NCBI GenBank assembly: GCA_009823505.1
Contig: VZQC01000355.1
Location: 225,876-289,875 of the forward strand
DNA: 64,000 nt
Direction of reading: 5' to 3'
Source of the DNA: Rhizomys pruinosus
Lineage: Eukaryota > Chordata > Mammalia > Rodentia > Spalacidae
The notes under the pieces are model-generated. The model was not told the DNA's origin and made no database searches. It worked only from the letters and a program-made list of their open reading frames with translations. Shown here piece after piece: positions 44,073-52,897 of this stretch. Positions within the stretch are counted from its first letter, which is position 1, and the number at the start of each line of letters is the position of its first letter. The translations under genes and the position numbers were made by a program.

Positions 44073-44303
44073 TTTTTCTTTTCTTTTGAGTCAGGGTCTC
44101 CCTATAGCCCCTGCTGGCTTGGAACTCACTATGTAGACCAGGCTGGTTCATGCCTTTAATCCCAGCACTCAGGAGGCAGAGGCAGGTGGATCTCTGAGTT
44201 CAAGGCCACCCTGGTCTATATAGTGAGTTCCAGGACAGCTGAGGATACAGGGAGACCCTGTCTCAAAAAGACCAAAAGAATGCTTGTGCCACCACACCCA
44301 GAT
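44073..44303 (-). repeat. B1 SINE interrupted by an inverted B1
   Basis: The antisense B1 right half (44073-44146) and its extreme left end (about 44281-44303, tgtgccaccacacccag) flank a sense B1. The middle of the antisense copy is missing. Confidence 0.75.
44147..44280 (+). repeat. B1 SINE inside an opposite B1
   Basis: Sense B1 from ttcatgcctttaatcccag to gtctcaaaaagacc, lacking its first ~15 nt. With the surrounding antisense half it forms an inverted repeat. Confidence 0.8.
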
Positions 44304-44341
44304 GAATTAAAAATTTTTAATTAAAAAAGTTAAAAATTTAT

Positions 44342-44494
44342 CCCAGGGATGGTAACACATGCCTTTAATCCTCACACTTGGGAGGCAGAAACAGGCAAAT
44401 CTCTGAGAGTTCAAGGCTAGCCAGGTCTATATAGTGAGTTCCAGACCTGTTTAGTGAGATCTTGTCTCAAAAACAAGCAAGCAAGCAAACAAAA
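44342..44494 (+). repeat. B1 SINE
   Basis: Sense B1 with (CAAG)n/(CAAA)n tail. Confidence 0.85.
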
Positions 44495-44496
44495 TT

Positions 44497-44628
44497 TGGT
44501 AAAATATGTCTTTAATCTCAGCACTTGGGAGGCAAAGGCATGCAGATCTCTGAGTTCAAGTCTAGCCTGGTCTACATAGTGAGTTCTAGGTCAGCTGGGG
44601 TTACAGAGAGATCGTGTCTCAAAAAAAA
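44497..44628 (+). repeat. B1 SINE
   Basis: Sense B1 immediately 3' of the previous tail, lacking the first ~15 nt. Confidence 0.85.
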
Positions 44629-44734
44629 GTTAAAAATATTGAAACAAAATTTAATGAAAAAATTCACTGCTTTTCTCCAATAGTATTTTATTCATCCTCA
44701 ATTCTGTTAGAATTATTTTCAGGAGGTGACTCTT

Positions 44735-44940
44735 GGAACTTGGTGTGGTAGCACAAGCCTGTAACTCCAAAACTCTGGCAACTAAGGCAGGAAGATCAAG
44801 AGTTCAAGAACAGGGTTGGGCTACATAGTGAATCACAGGTCAGCCTGAGCTACACATCAAGTCACAGGTCAGCCTGGGCTACCCAGTGAATCATAGGCCA
44901 GCTCAGGCTACACAGTGATACCTTGTTATAAAAAGGAAAA
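44735..44940 (+). repeat. B1-like SINE with internal tandem units
   Basis: A diverged B1/ID_B1-type copy in which a ~31-bp block (agtgaatcacaggtcagcct type) is repeated about three times at 44825-44915, ending gataccttgttataaaaagg. Confidence 0.65.
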
Positions 44941-44942
44941 CA

Positions 44943-45238
44943 GAGATTTGAGATCTCCTGAGCCCAGCGGCAGGAAGAGGGGGAGACAGGTAGGAACTGG
45001 GTGTCTTGGCGAGCTGATTGTTGATCCTTTAGTCCTGCTGTCTTTGGTTTGATTGGCCTTTGTGGCTGTGAGGTTGGAGTTATCCTCCCAGCTGGGATTA
45101 AAGGTGTGGTCTTTGGCTTGATTAGATCTAGTGGCTGTGGGGACGGAGTTATCCTCCCCAGCCGTATTTAAAGGCACGTTGTGTGACTCTTGAGATTTGA
45201 GATCTCCTGAGCCCAGGGCAGGCGCCCCCCCCCCCCAA
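44943..45238 (+). promoter_or_regulatory. L1 5' UTR with tandem monomers
   Basis: gagatttgagatctcctgag recurs at 44943 and 45192, giving a 249-bp monomer plus a partial second. Inside the monomer are two 69-bp subrepeats (45041-45109 and 45110-45178), each starting tctttgg and containing ggagttatcctcc. Mouse L1 promoters are built of tandem monomers in the same way, but these monomers match none that I can name. Confidence 0.75.
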
Positions 45239-45529
45239 CTGAGATTACAGAAGAAGGATCTGAAGGAGGCAAGCAAAGCACGCCTTCAACACGAGTAAAG
45301 AGGGCATTTAGCGACTCACCTCGGAATACAGGCAAGGAGAAGCCCATATGCCAGATCACGAAGAAGAGGACTACACTGGAAAGGGGGAGGTTAATCCCAC
45401 GCCAACAGCTTACCAACCCTATGGACGACGTCCTGCCGTGGGATCTCCCTCCGGGGATGCCCCAGACACAGACATCAGATAAACACATTGGGAACATACT
45501 TAAAGAACTACAAGATCATTAAGAAACAA

Positions 45530-46510
45530 ATTAAAGAACTAAGAAAAAGAATGAGGACCAGAGAGAGAATGCACACGTAGAGAGGATAGAATGACAAACT
45601 CCGGAAGGAAGGAAGTAGAAACACTGAAAAGATCCCATGCTGAAAAAGAAAAAGAAACCAACCCGCAAACAAAAGAGCTACAAAAGAGATCGAGAAGCTC
45701 CAAAAAGAATAGTAGAAACACTAAAACATCAGAAGGAAAGGAAAGGGAAAGGAAAAAGAAATCAAAACACATCATCAAGAAGAAGAAATAAAAGAAAAAA
45801 AGCCTCAGAAGCAGAATGGGGAGGAAGCAGAACAAGAACAAAGAATATCAGACCTGGAGTGATAAACAATACAGAACAACTAAAAACCTCAAGGAGATAT
45901 TATGAAAAAATTTATAAAAATACACAAAAACAGAAACAACCCGGAGCTGTGGGACACTATGAAAGATCAAACCTCCGATCATAGGCATAGAGGAAGGAGA
46001 AGAATCCCAAGAGAAAGGTATTGATCAGATCTTCAACAGAATAATAGATGAAAACTTCCCCAAACTAAAAAAGGACAAACCAATACCAATAAACAAGAAC
46101 AGCAGCAGAACTCCAAACAGACAAGATCAGAAAAGAAATTCTCACCGCCACATTCAATTGTTAAAAAAAAATACTAGACACCAAAACAAAGAAAAAAGTC
46201 TTAAGGCAACAAGAGAAAAAACAACAAGTGACACTATAAAGGAAACCTATCAGAATAACAACGGACTCTCTCATGGCAAACGATGAAGCAAGAGAACCTG
46301 GAGCAAAGCATTCCCAGTGTTGGGGACAATGGATGCCAGCCCAGTTACTAACCCAGCAAAAAAATGTCAATCATAGGGAAGGAGAGGGAAAATCTTCCAT
46401 GACATAAACAACTTGAAAGAATACATGTCCGAGAAAAAACAACCTCTCAGAGAATACTTGAAGCATTCAAAGAACAGAAGAAAGGAGCAACCAACCCCAG
46501 GCACCTAGAA
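45530..46510 (+). pseudogene. L1 ORF1 remnant, frameshifted
   Basis: ORF1 encodes the L1 RNA-binding trimer protein. Scattered over several frames are a Lys/Glu-rich N-terminal part, RRM-region text (IIGIEEGEESQEKG near 45978, then IFNRIIDENFP), the conserved RTPNRQDQKRNS segment near 46109 and a C-terminal KIFHDINNLKEYM near 46400. Numerous frameshifts and a stop show it is non-functional. Much of the coiled coil is decayed or shortened. Confidence 0.8.
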
Positions 46511-46565
46511 GGAGAATTCAATAAAAGCATAACTGCAGAAGTAGAAACCTAAATCAAAACCGCAG

Positions 46566-47516
46566 ATGGATAATAAGGCAAAAGGAAGCAACACAAACCT
46601 ATCAGTCATAACCTTAAATATTAATGGACTAAATTCCCCAATCAAAAGACATAGACTGGGAGACTGGATTAGGAAACAGAATCCATCGATATGCTGTCTG
46701 CAAGAAACACATCTTACCTTCAAGGACAGGCACCACCTTAAAGTGAAGGGATGGAAAAAAATATTCCAAGCAAATGGTACCAAAAAGAAAGCAGGTGTTG
46801 CTATTTTAATATCGGATAAAATAGACTTCAAAGTAAAAGAAATCAGAAGAGACAAAGAAGGCCATTACATTTTCATCAAAGGAACAATCCACCAAGAAGA
46901 TTTCACAATTATGAATATATATGCCCCAAATTCTGGTGCACCAAACTTTATAAAGACAATTCTCCAGGACCACAAGTCACAGACTAACCCCAGCACACTC
47001 ATAGTGGGAGATTTCAATACCCCACTGAGTCCTTTGGATAGGTCAACAGGACAAAAAATAAACAGAGAGACATCTGAACTGAACGATATGATACACCAAA
47101 TGGACCTCATAGACCTCTACCGAACATTCCATCCTAATACCAGAGAATACACTTTCTACTCAGCACCCCACGGAACATTCTCCAAAATCGACCACATCCT
47201 GGGACACAGAAGAAACCTCTACAAATACAAAAAGATTGAAATAATTTCATGCATCCTGTCAGACCACAGTGCAATGAAGCTCAACATCAACACCAGGACA
47301 AGCCCTCCTGCCTACAAGAACACATGGAGACTAAACAACACACTCTTGAATAATGAATGGGTGAAGAAAGAGATAAAGAAAGAAATTAAAGCATTCCTGG
47401 ACCTGAATGACAATGACAATACAACACAACAAAACCTATGGGATACCTTAAAAGCAGTCCTAAGAGGGAAATTTATAGCCCTGGGTGCCTACATTAGAAA
47501 AAGGAAAACAAAGTAA
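46566..47516 (+). CDS. L1 ORF2 endonuclease domain, truncated frame
   Basis: A 316-codon uninterrupted frame homologous to the N-terminus of L1 ORF2p, which nicks target DNA at TTTT/AA-like sites for retrotransposition. All APE-type catalytic positions can be placed: Asn18 (LNINGLN), Glu47 (QETH), Tyr119 (IYAPN), Asp149 and Asn151 (GDFN), Asp209 (KIDHI) and Asp233/His234 (SDH). The frame ends a few codons after the region following the endonuclease domain ([10 protein letters not shown]), at a stop just outside the element. No RT domain follows, so it cannot act as an autonomous L1. An intact endonuclease-only frame next to a ruined ORF1 is odd. I infer a chance survivor rather than a host gene, since no promoter or splice context supports expression beyond the L1 5' UTR. 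Confidence 0.85.
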   Translation: MDNKAKGSNTNLSVITLNINGLNSPIKRHRLGDWIRKQNPSICCLQETHLTFKDRHHLKVKGWKKIFQANGTKKKAGVAILISDKIDFKVKEIRRDKEGHYIFIKGTIHQEDFTIMNIYAPNSGAPNFIKTILQDHKSQTNPSTLIVGDFNTPLSPLDRSTGQKINRETSELNDMIHQMDLIDLYRTFHPNTREYTFYSAPHGTFSKIDHILGHRRNLYKYKKIEIISCILSDHSAMKLNINTRTSPPAYKNTWRLNNTLLNNEWVKKEIKKEIKAFLDLNDNDNTTQQNLWDTLKAVLRGKFIALGAYIRKRKTK

Positions 47517-47935
47517 CCCATGCAAGTCTTTTGTAAGCCTTGCTTCTTTTTGTTAGGAACATCTATCCTTTCAAGCTGATGTTTCATGAGGGACACAGCA
47601 CAGTGAGCTCCACAGAGCAGTGAGCAAAGCAGTTAATATCCAGAGCTGAACCAGTTTGTTACTTCTTTTCACCCAATGAGTGTGTGTTCCTTGCAACATC
47701 AAACCCAAAGGACATCGAAGCAATTATCCTTTGAGGTGGGACTGCGGGACAGCTGAATTCCTCACTTTGCAGGTGAGTTAGGGACAGAACCCTCAAGATT
47801 TCCTCATACTAAGGAATAACTTTCATTCTGAAAACCTGTGAGAATCCACTGAGAAGTAGAAATGAGGACCAGTATTTACATAAAGATAAAGCTAAGGTTT
47901 TAGATTCTCTAGCAGCTTACATGATCAATCTGAAT
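47514..47935. other. Unique sequence, nothing recognised
   Basis: No repeat or gene signal identified. Confidence 0.5.
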
Positions 47936-48113
47936 TTTTAAATTTACTGATTTATTTTTATGTGTATGAGTGTTCTGCTCAGAGAGACCAGAAGAAGATA
48001 TCAGAGCCCCTGAAGCTGGAGTTAGGTATAGTAACCATGTGGGTGCTGGGAACTGAAACTAGGTCCTCTGCAAAAGTAGCCAATGCTCTTAACTTCTGAG
48101 TTACCTCTCCAGT
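47936..48113 (-). repeat. B2 SINE, old and shortened
   Basis: Antisense B2 with an internal deletion after tatgagtgttctgc. Head end reads ttacctctccagtccc. Confidence 0.82.
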
Positions 48114-48129
48114 CCCAATCTGGATTCTT

Positions 48130-48362
48130 TGGGGTTTTTTTTTATTTTTTTTTATTATTTTTTATGTGTATGAGTGTACTGTCTGCTTGTAGGTTTGCGC
48201 ACCCATGTTGCGCAGTGCCGCAGAGGTCAGAAGAGGGCATCGCATTTCCCTGGAACTGGAACTAAAGATGGTTCTTAGCCGCTATGTGGGCACTGGGAAT
48301 TGAACCCGGGTACTCTGCAAGAGCAGTCGGTGCTCTCAGCTGCTGAGTCATCTCTCTAGCCC
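48130..48362 (-). repeat. B2 SINE with 16-bp duplication
   Basis: Flanked by CCCAATCTGGATTCTT (48114-48129 and 48363-48378), inserted at the edge of an older B2. 1x unit. Confidence 0.95.
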
Positions 48363-48508
48363 CCCAATCTGGATTCTTATATCTAGAAGAGAACTATCCA
48401 CTATCAAACTATCTCATACCAACACATTTCAGCATAGTTCACAACCCAACAAGTATGGACTGATACTCTGTGATGCTAGAGAGATTTAAATACTTGCCTT
48501 CATAAATA

Positions 48509-48776
48509 TTTATTTATTTATTTATGTATTTATTTATTTTGAGATAGGGTCTCCCTTTAGTCCTAGCTGGCCTGGAGTTCACTCTGTAGACCAGGCTGGC
48601 CTTGAACTAACAGAGATCCGCCTGCCTCTGCCTCCTAAGTGCTAGGATTAAAGGCGTGCACTACCACACCCAGCTTAAAGACAGTTCTTAGCCACCATGT
48701 GAGTGCTGGGAATCGAACCCGGGTCCTCTGCAAGAGCAGTTGGCGCTCTTAACCACTGAACCATCTCTCCGGCCCC
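48509..48776 (-). repeat. Composite B2-head/B1 SINE (copy 3)
   Basis: (TTTA)n tail 48509-48540, antisense B1 to 48674, 102 nt of reversed B2 head from 48675 (ttaaagacagttcttagcc) to 48776. Same join as the other copies. Confidence 0.88.
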
Positions 48777-48809
48777 CACAGACCTTTAAATGAGCCGATA
48801 GATTTATTT

Positions 48810-48843
48810 CCAGTCTTACAGGCCTGCACCACCATGCCTGGCA
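48810..48843 (-). repeat. B1 5'-end fragment
   Basis: cttacaggcctgcaccacca plus tgcctggc is the reversed first ~34 nt of B1. Confidence 0.6.
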
Positions 48844-50036
48844 AACAGAGTCTCCTAAGAGGAAGTGTATGTGCATAAGACAGCGAGCAGCTCTCCTGGG
48901 GGAGATGTCACTAACCCAAGAGCGAAAAGGGGCAATAGTTTGTCAGGAGTAGCTGGGGAGGGGTTGGGAGCAACTCGGTGTCTGTGACTGAACTGCAGGG
49001 AACTGATGGGAAGGGAAAGGTAAGACAAGGCACCAGCAAGCAGCACGCGCCAGGTCCTCTTGGTACAAAGGGAAGGTTGTCTTTCTTCCTATACTGGGTG
49101 CTTTGTTTATGGAAGCGACGGGTTTGGGAAGCATTTTCCAAAGACGGTCCTGGCTATGATGTGAGAAGCAGACCACCAGGCATCCAGACTGCGCAGGAAA
49201 CCACTGCTAGGATACCACCGGAATCAGAAGAAAGATCAGAAGCCAGGTGACCGAATGAGTAAGGGCCAGAGATGGAGAGTGCTGGAGAAGCTGGCCTGGG
49301 GGTGAGCCAGGAGCCATGGGGAAGAGGCTTGGGAAGTCAAGCAGGGAGCATTCCTTGAATTCGTGGCACCTGGAGGGGAAGTGGGGAGCTGCTCACAGCC
49401 TTGAGCCACCTCAGGCAGTGTCCCTCGGAAACCTCGGAGAGGTGTGTGCAGCATCTCTGCTGGCGGCCTCTGGCCCGGATACTCATCTACCTCGGGATGT
49501 TCAGGGGTCAGCACCTTTCCTTTGTTGGAGTTTTCACATGGTGATGGTTTGGGTGGTCCGTTGCTTCGTCCGGTCTGTCACTTGGAACCAAAAGAATTCC
49601 AGGAAGATGGACAGAACTAGAGAAGGAAGCCCAGGGTAGAAGCACTGGAGGAAGAGAAGCCAAGAACATACAGCAGGATGCAAGCCAGGAAGGCCCGAGA
49701 GCAGGGACGCTCAGCACAGCCGCTGGTGCCTGAGATGAGCAGGAGAGGACGAAGCCACGTGCACTGGGCTGACGGCAAGGATGCAGTTGGTGACTTTAGT
49801 GAGAACAGTGTTGATGGCACATTGGGTGAACAGGGCAGTTGGGAGGAGGGAGGCTGCTGGGGAAAAGGAGCGTGGCTAGGAAAGGTGGTTCTTGATGGGG
49901 AGACTGAGTGTGTGCAGACTAGAGAGCCATGCAGGGGTCGGTGGTTCTTGATGAGGAGACTGTGTGCAGACTAGAGAGCCATGCAGGGGTCGGGGACAAG
50001 GACTCGAGCACAGGTCATCCACACATTTATTTGAAG
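48844..50036. other. Unique, relatively GC-rich sequence
   Basis: Overlapping 60-107-codon frames on both strands have no recognised domain. A 52/56-bp tandem duplication lies near the end (listed separately). Confidence 0.45.
49884..49991. repeat. 52/56-bp tandem duplication
   Basis: Two units (49884-49939, 49940-49991) start ggtggttcttgatg and end ccatgcaggggtc. They differ by one substitution and a 4-bp length change. Confidence 0.92.
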
Positions 50037-50150
50037 GCTGGTCCTAGTACCTACTATTGCACACCAGTAATCTCATCACTCAGGAAGCTGAGGCAGGAAG
50101 ACAGAGTGTGAGGCCAGCCTGGGCTACACAGCAAGACCCTGTTTCAGTGA
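50037..50150 (+). repeat. B1-like SINE, diverged
   Basis: cactcaggaagctgaggcagg, then gctacacagcaagaccctg, an ID_B1-type right part. Confidence 0.6.
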
Positions 50151-50155
50151 ATAGA

Positions 50156-50627
50156 AGAAAAAGACAAAAGGTTGGCTTTAATTCAAGGGATGAACATCCC
50201 TAACCCGCAAAGGGACAGTAAAAGAACAGGACATGTGTGAAATTAGTCAGCATGGGACATGTCACTTGGAGCTGTGTGACAGCCTTGACCTTATCTGTAA
50301 AGTCACAGCAAGTCCTTTGCTGAGTGGGAGGTAAGCCTGGGAGGCTATTTGAAAAACTGGAGAACAGGACAGAGAAGAGCCAGCTAGCAGCAGACTGTGC
50401 TCCCTGAGGGTCCCAAGGGGAACAGAAAGCATTTCAGTTTTACGAAGATCTTGTTGAGGGAAGAAGATGGCATCTAAAAGTCCATGTTTGAGGTTCTAAT
50501 CATCTCAAAAAGGAAGCTTGCTGACATACCACTAAGGTTTCCAAATTGTAAACTGACAAGTGACGAGCTGGTAGAGAGAAGCCACTCAAAGGTGTCACAA
50601 AATAATGTGACAAAGTGACCAAAGACC
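50156..50627. other. Unique sequence, nothing recognised
   Basis: No repeat or gene signal identified. Confidence 0.5.
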
Positions 50628-50802
50628 CACTGGCTGTAGTGGCTCACACCTATAATCTCAGCACTCAAGAGACTGAAACAGGAGGGCTACAGTGAGTTGG
50701 AGGATAGCCTGAGCTACACAGAAAGTTCTAAGCCAACCTGGGCTGCAGAGTGAGACTTATTTAAAAAAGGAAAGAAGGAAAGAAGGAAAGAGGAAGGAAG
50801 TC
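50628..50802 (+). repeat. B1-like SINE with (GGAAA)n tail
   Basis: Diverged sense B1 (tggctcacacctataatctc) ending in AAGG/GAAA units at 50768-50802. Confidence 0.68.
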
Positions 50803-50861
50803 ACATAGGCAGTAGGCTAGAGTATAGTAACACATGCAGATATTAAACAAAAGGAAGGGTG

Positions 50862-51130
50862 CTGGGAGATGGCTCAGTTGGTAAGGTGCTTGCCTTGCAA
50901 GCATGAGGACCTGAGTTCAATCCCCAGAACCCCCACAAAAAACCCAGAAGCGGTGGCACGGACCTGGAGCTCTTAGCCAGACAGACTAGTAGAATTAGGG
51001 AAGCCCTAGGCCAGTGAGAAACTCTCAAAAACAAGGTGAGTGACACCCAAGGTCATCCTGTGGACTCCACAGACACACATGCACACACATGCACCTGCAA
51101 ATGCACATATATGCACATGTACACAGCCTC
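50862..51130 (+). repeat. B4-family SINE
   Basis: gagatggctcagttggtaag, gccttgcaagcatgaggac, then a B1-like part with gccagtgagaaactctc and a CA/TG-rich tail. Confidence 0.75.
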
Positions 51131-51179
51131 AACTGTGCCTATAAAATAAAAGCCCCAGTTAGCTTTTTATATTTTATTA

Positions 51180-51339
51180 CTTTTTTTTTTTTTTTGGTCT
51201 TTTTGAGACTGGGTCTCCCTGTAGCCCCAGCTGTCCTGGAACTCACTCTGTAGACCAGGCTGGCCTTGAACTCACAAAGATCCGCCTGCCTCTGCCTCCC
51301 AAGTGCTAGGATTAAAGGCGCGTACCACCATGCCTGGCT
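51180..51339 (-). repeat. B1 SINE abutting a B2 tail
   Basis: Antisense near-consensus B1 with T-run at 51180-51196. Confidence 0.92.
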
Positions 51340-51554
51340 TATTTATTACTTTTATGTGAATGAGTGTATTGTCTGCATGGATGTAAGGGTACCCATGCCA
51401 TACAGTGCTCACGGAGGTCAGAGGAGGGCATCAGATCCCCTGGAACTGGAGTTACAGATGGTTGTTAGCTGCCACATGGGTGCTGAGAATTGAACCCGGG
51501 TCCTCTGCAAGAGCAGCCAGTGCTCTTAATTACTGAGCCATCTCCCCAGCCCCA
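51340..51554 (-). repeat. B2 SINE
   Basis: Antisense B2 of an older subtype. Head end tgagccatctccccagcccc. Confidence 0.88.
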
Positions 51555-51639
51555 GGGTCACAATTATCTTAAGAGCAGACACAATGCTTTGCCAGAGCAA
51601 ACAGCAAGGGGCTGCTAGGTATGACAGTTCCATATCAAG

Positions 51640-51749
51640 ATCCTGTGAGTTCAAGGCCAGCCTGGTCTACAAAGGGAGTTCCAGGACAGCTGGGGCTGCA
51701 GGGAGACCCTGTCTCAAAAAGACCAAAAAATAAATAAATAAATAAAAAT
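51640..51749 (+). repeat. B1 SINE, 5'-truncated
   Basis: Sense B1 right half from tgtgagttcaaggccagcct with (AAAT)n tail. Confidence 0.88.
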
Positions 51750-51805
51750 CAGTAGCTTTTCCAAATGCCCTTCATGAAGATATTGAAAAAAGGAGTAGGA
51801 ACACA

Positions 51806-52096
51806 GGCCCGGGAGATGGCTCAGTGGTTAATCACTTGTTGGCACACAAGTCAGGACAGGAGTTCAGATCCCCAGAGCCCAAATAAATGACAGCTGGGCA
51901 GGGTGGCCTGCCTGTAACTCCAGCCTCAGCTGCAGGAGGAGGGGCAGGGGATCCCCAGAGCAAGCTGGTTAGGGAGATTAGCCCTATGTCCAAGCTCTGG
52001 GTTTGAGGAGAGACCCTGCCTCATTGAAGAGGACGTGAGAAAAAACCGAGAATGATTCTGGCTACCCACCTTGGCCTCCACACACACACACACACA
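51806..52096 (+). repeat. B4-type SINE
   Basis: gggagatggctcagtggtta, cacacaagtcaggacaggag, gggtggcctgcctgtaact and gagagaccctgcctc, ending in a CA run (52079-52096). Confidence 0.68.
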
Positions 52097-52133
52097 ACCC
52101 CACACAGGTGTATCCAAATGCAAAAAATCCAGA

Positions 52134-52136
<3 letters not shown>

Positions 52137-52165
<29 letters not shown>
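52137..52165. repeat. (GA)n microsatellite
   Basis: About 13 GA units. Confidence 0.95.
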
Positions 52166-52166
<1 letters not shown>

Positions 52167-52186
52167 CCATTCACAATAGCTTTACA

Positions 52187-52605
52187 TTTATTTTAATTGT
52201 ATTTATTCTGTGTGTGTGCACATACATGTATATGTATGTGAGCACAAATGCCATAGAACACATCTGGAGATCAGAGGACAACTTTTGGGAGCCAGCTGGC
52301 CTGGAACTAGCCCTGTAGACCAGGCTGGCCTTGAACTCACAGAAATCCACCTGCCTCTGCCTCCAAGTGCTGGGATTAAAGGTGTGTGCCACCACACCCG
52401 GCTTAAAGACGGTTCTTAGCCACCATGTGGGTGCTGGGAATCGAACCCGGGTCCTCTGCAAGAGCAGTCGGTGCTCTTAAATGCTGAGCCATCTCTCCAG
52501 CCCCCAGTTCACTTCTAACATACGGGTCCCAGGGACTGAACTCAGGTCATTAACCTTGGCAGCAAGGGCGTCCCCCCAACCAGCTGAGTCATGATGCCAG
52601 CCCCT
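52187..52605 (-). repeat. B3 SINE split by a composite SINE
   Basis: The antisense B3 tail side is at 52187-52288 (ggagatcagaggacaactt). The head side is at 52505-52605 (gactgaactcaggtcatt, cagctgagtcatgatgcc). A composite B2/B1 lies between. Confidence 0.7.
52289..52504 (-). repeat. Composite B2-head/B1 SINE (copy 4)
   Basis: Antisense B1 from gctggcctggaactagcc to 52402, then 102 nt of reversed B2 head (ttaaagacggttcttagcc) to 52504. The A-rich tail and last part of the B1 are missing. Confidence 0.85.
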
Positions 52606-52629
52606 CACTGTAGCTTAAAAATTAGTCTT

Positions 52630-52884
52630 CGGGCTGGAGAGACGGCCTAGCAGTTAAGAGCACCGACTGCTCTTGCAGAGGACCTAGGTTCAATCCCCAG
52701 CACCCACATACCCACATCACAGCTGAGAACCGTCTTTAACTCTAGTTCCAGGGGAATCTGACACCCTCTTCTGACCTCTGCAGCATTGCACAACACAGGT
52801 GCACAAACCTACATGCAGACAGTACATTCATACACATAAAAAATAAAATTTAAAAAAGAATACTTTAAAAATAAATATCATTTA
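52630..52884 (+). repeat. B2 SINE, 1x unit
   Basis: Flanked by AAAAATTAGTCTT (ending 52629, and 52885-52897). gtctttaactctag and acctacatgcagac subtype markers. Confidence 0.94.
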
Positions 52885-52897
52885 AAAAATTAGTCTT

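Larger units (their letters stand above)
44942..47513 (+). mobile_element. L1 element, 5'-complete and 3'-truncated
   Basis: Order: monomeric 5' UTR (44943-45238), decayed ORF1 (about 45530-46510), short inter-ORF spacer, ORF2 from 46566 that stops just past the endonuclease domain. Reverse transcriptase, the C-terminal region, the 3' UTR and the poly(A) tail are absent. AAAAAGGAAAACA occurs at both edges (44930-44942 and 47498-47510) and could be a target duplication, but the right copy also reads as normal A-rich L1 coding sequence. Most L1 copies are 5'-truncated, so this polarity is unusual. Confidence 0.85.

Noticed and set aside
44943..45191. Host CpG-type promoter at the L1 5' end
   Set aside because: Its direct repeat structure and the following ORF1/ORF2 order identify it as L1 5' UTR.
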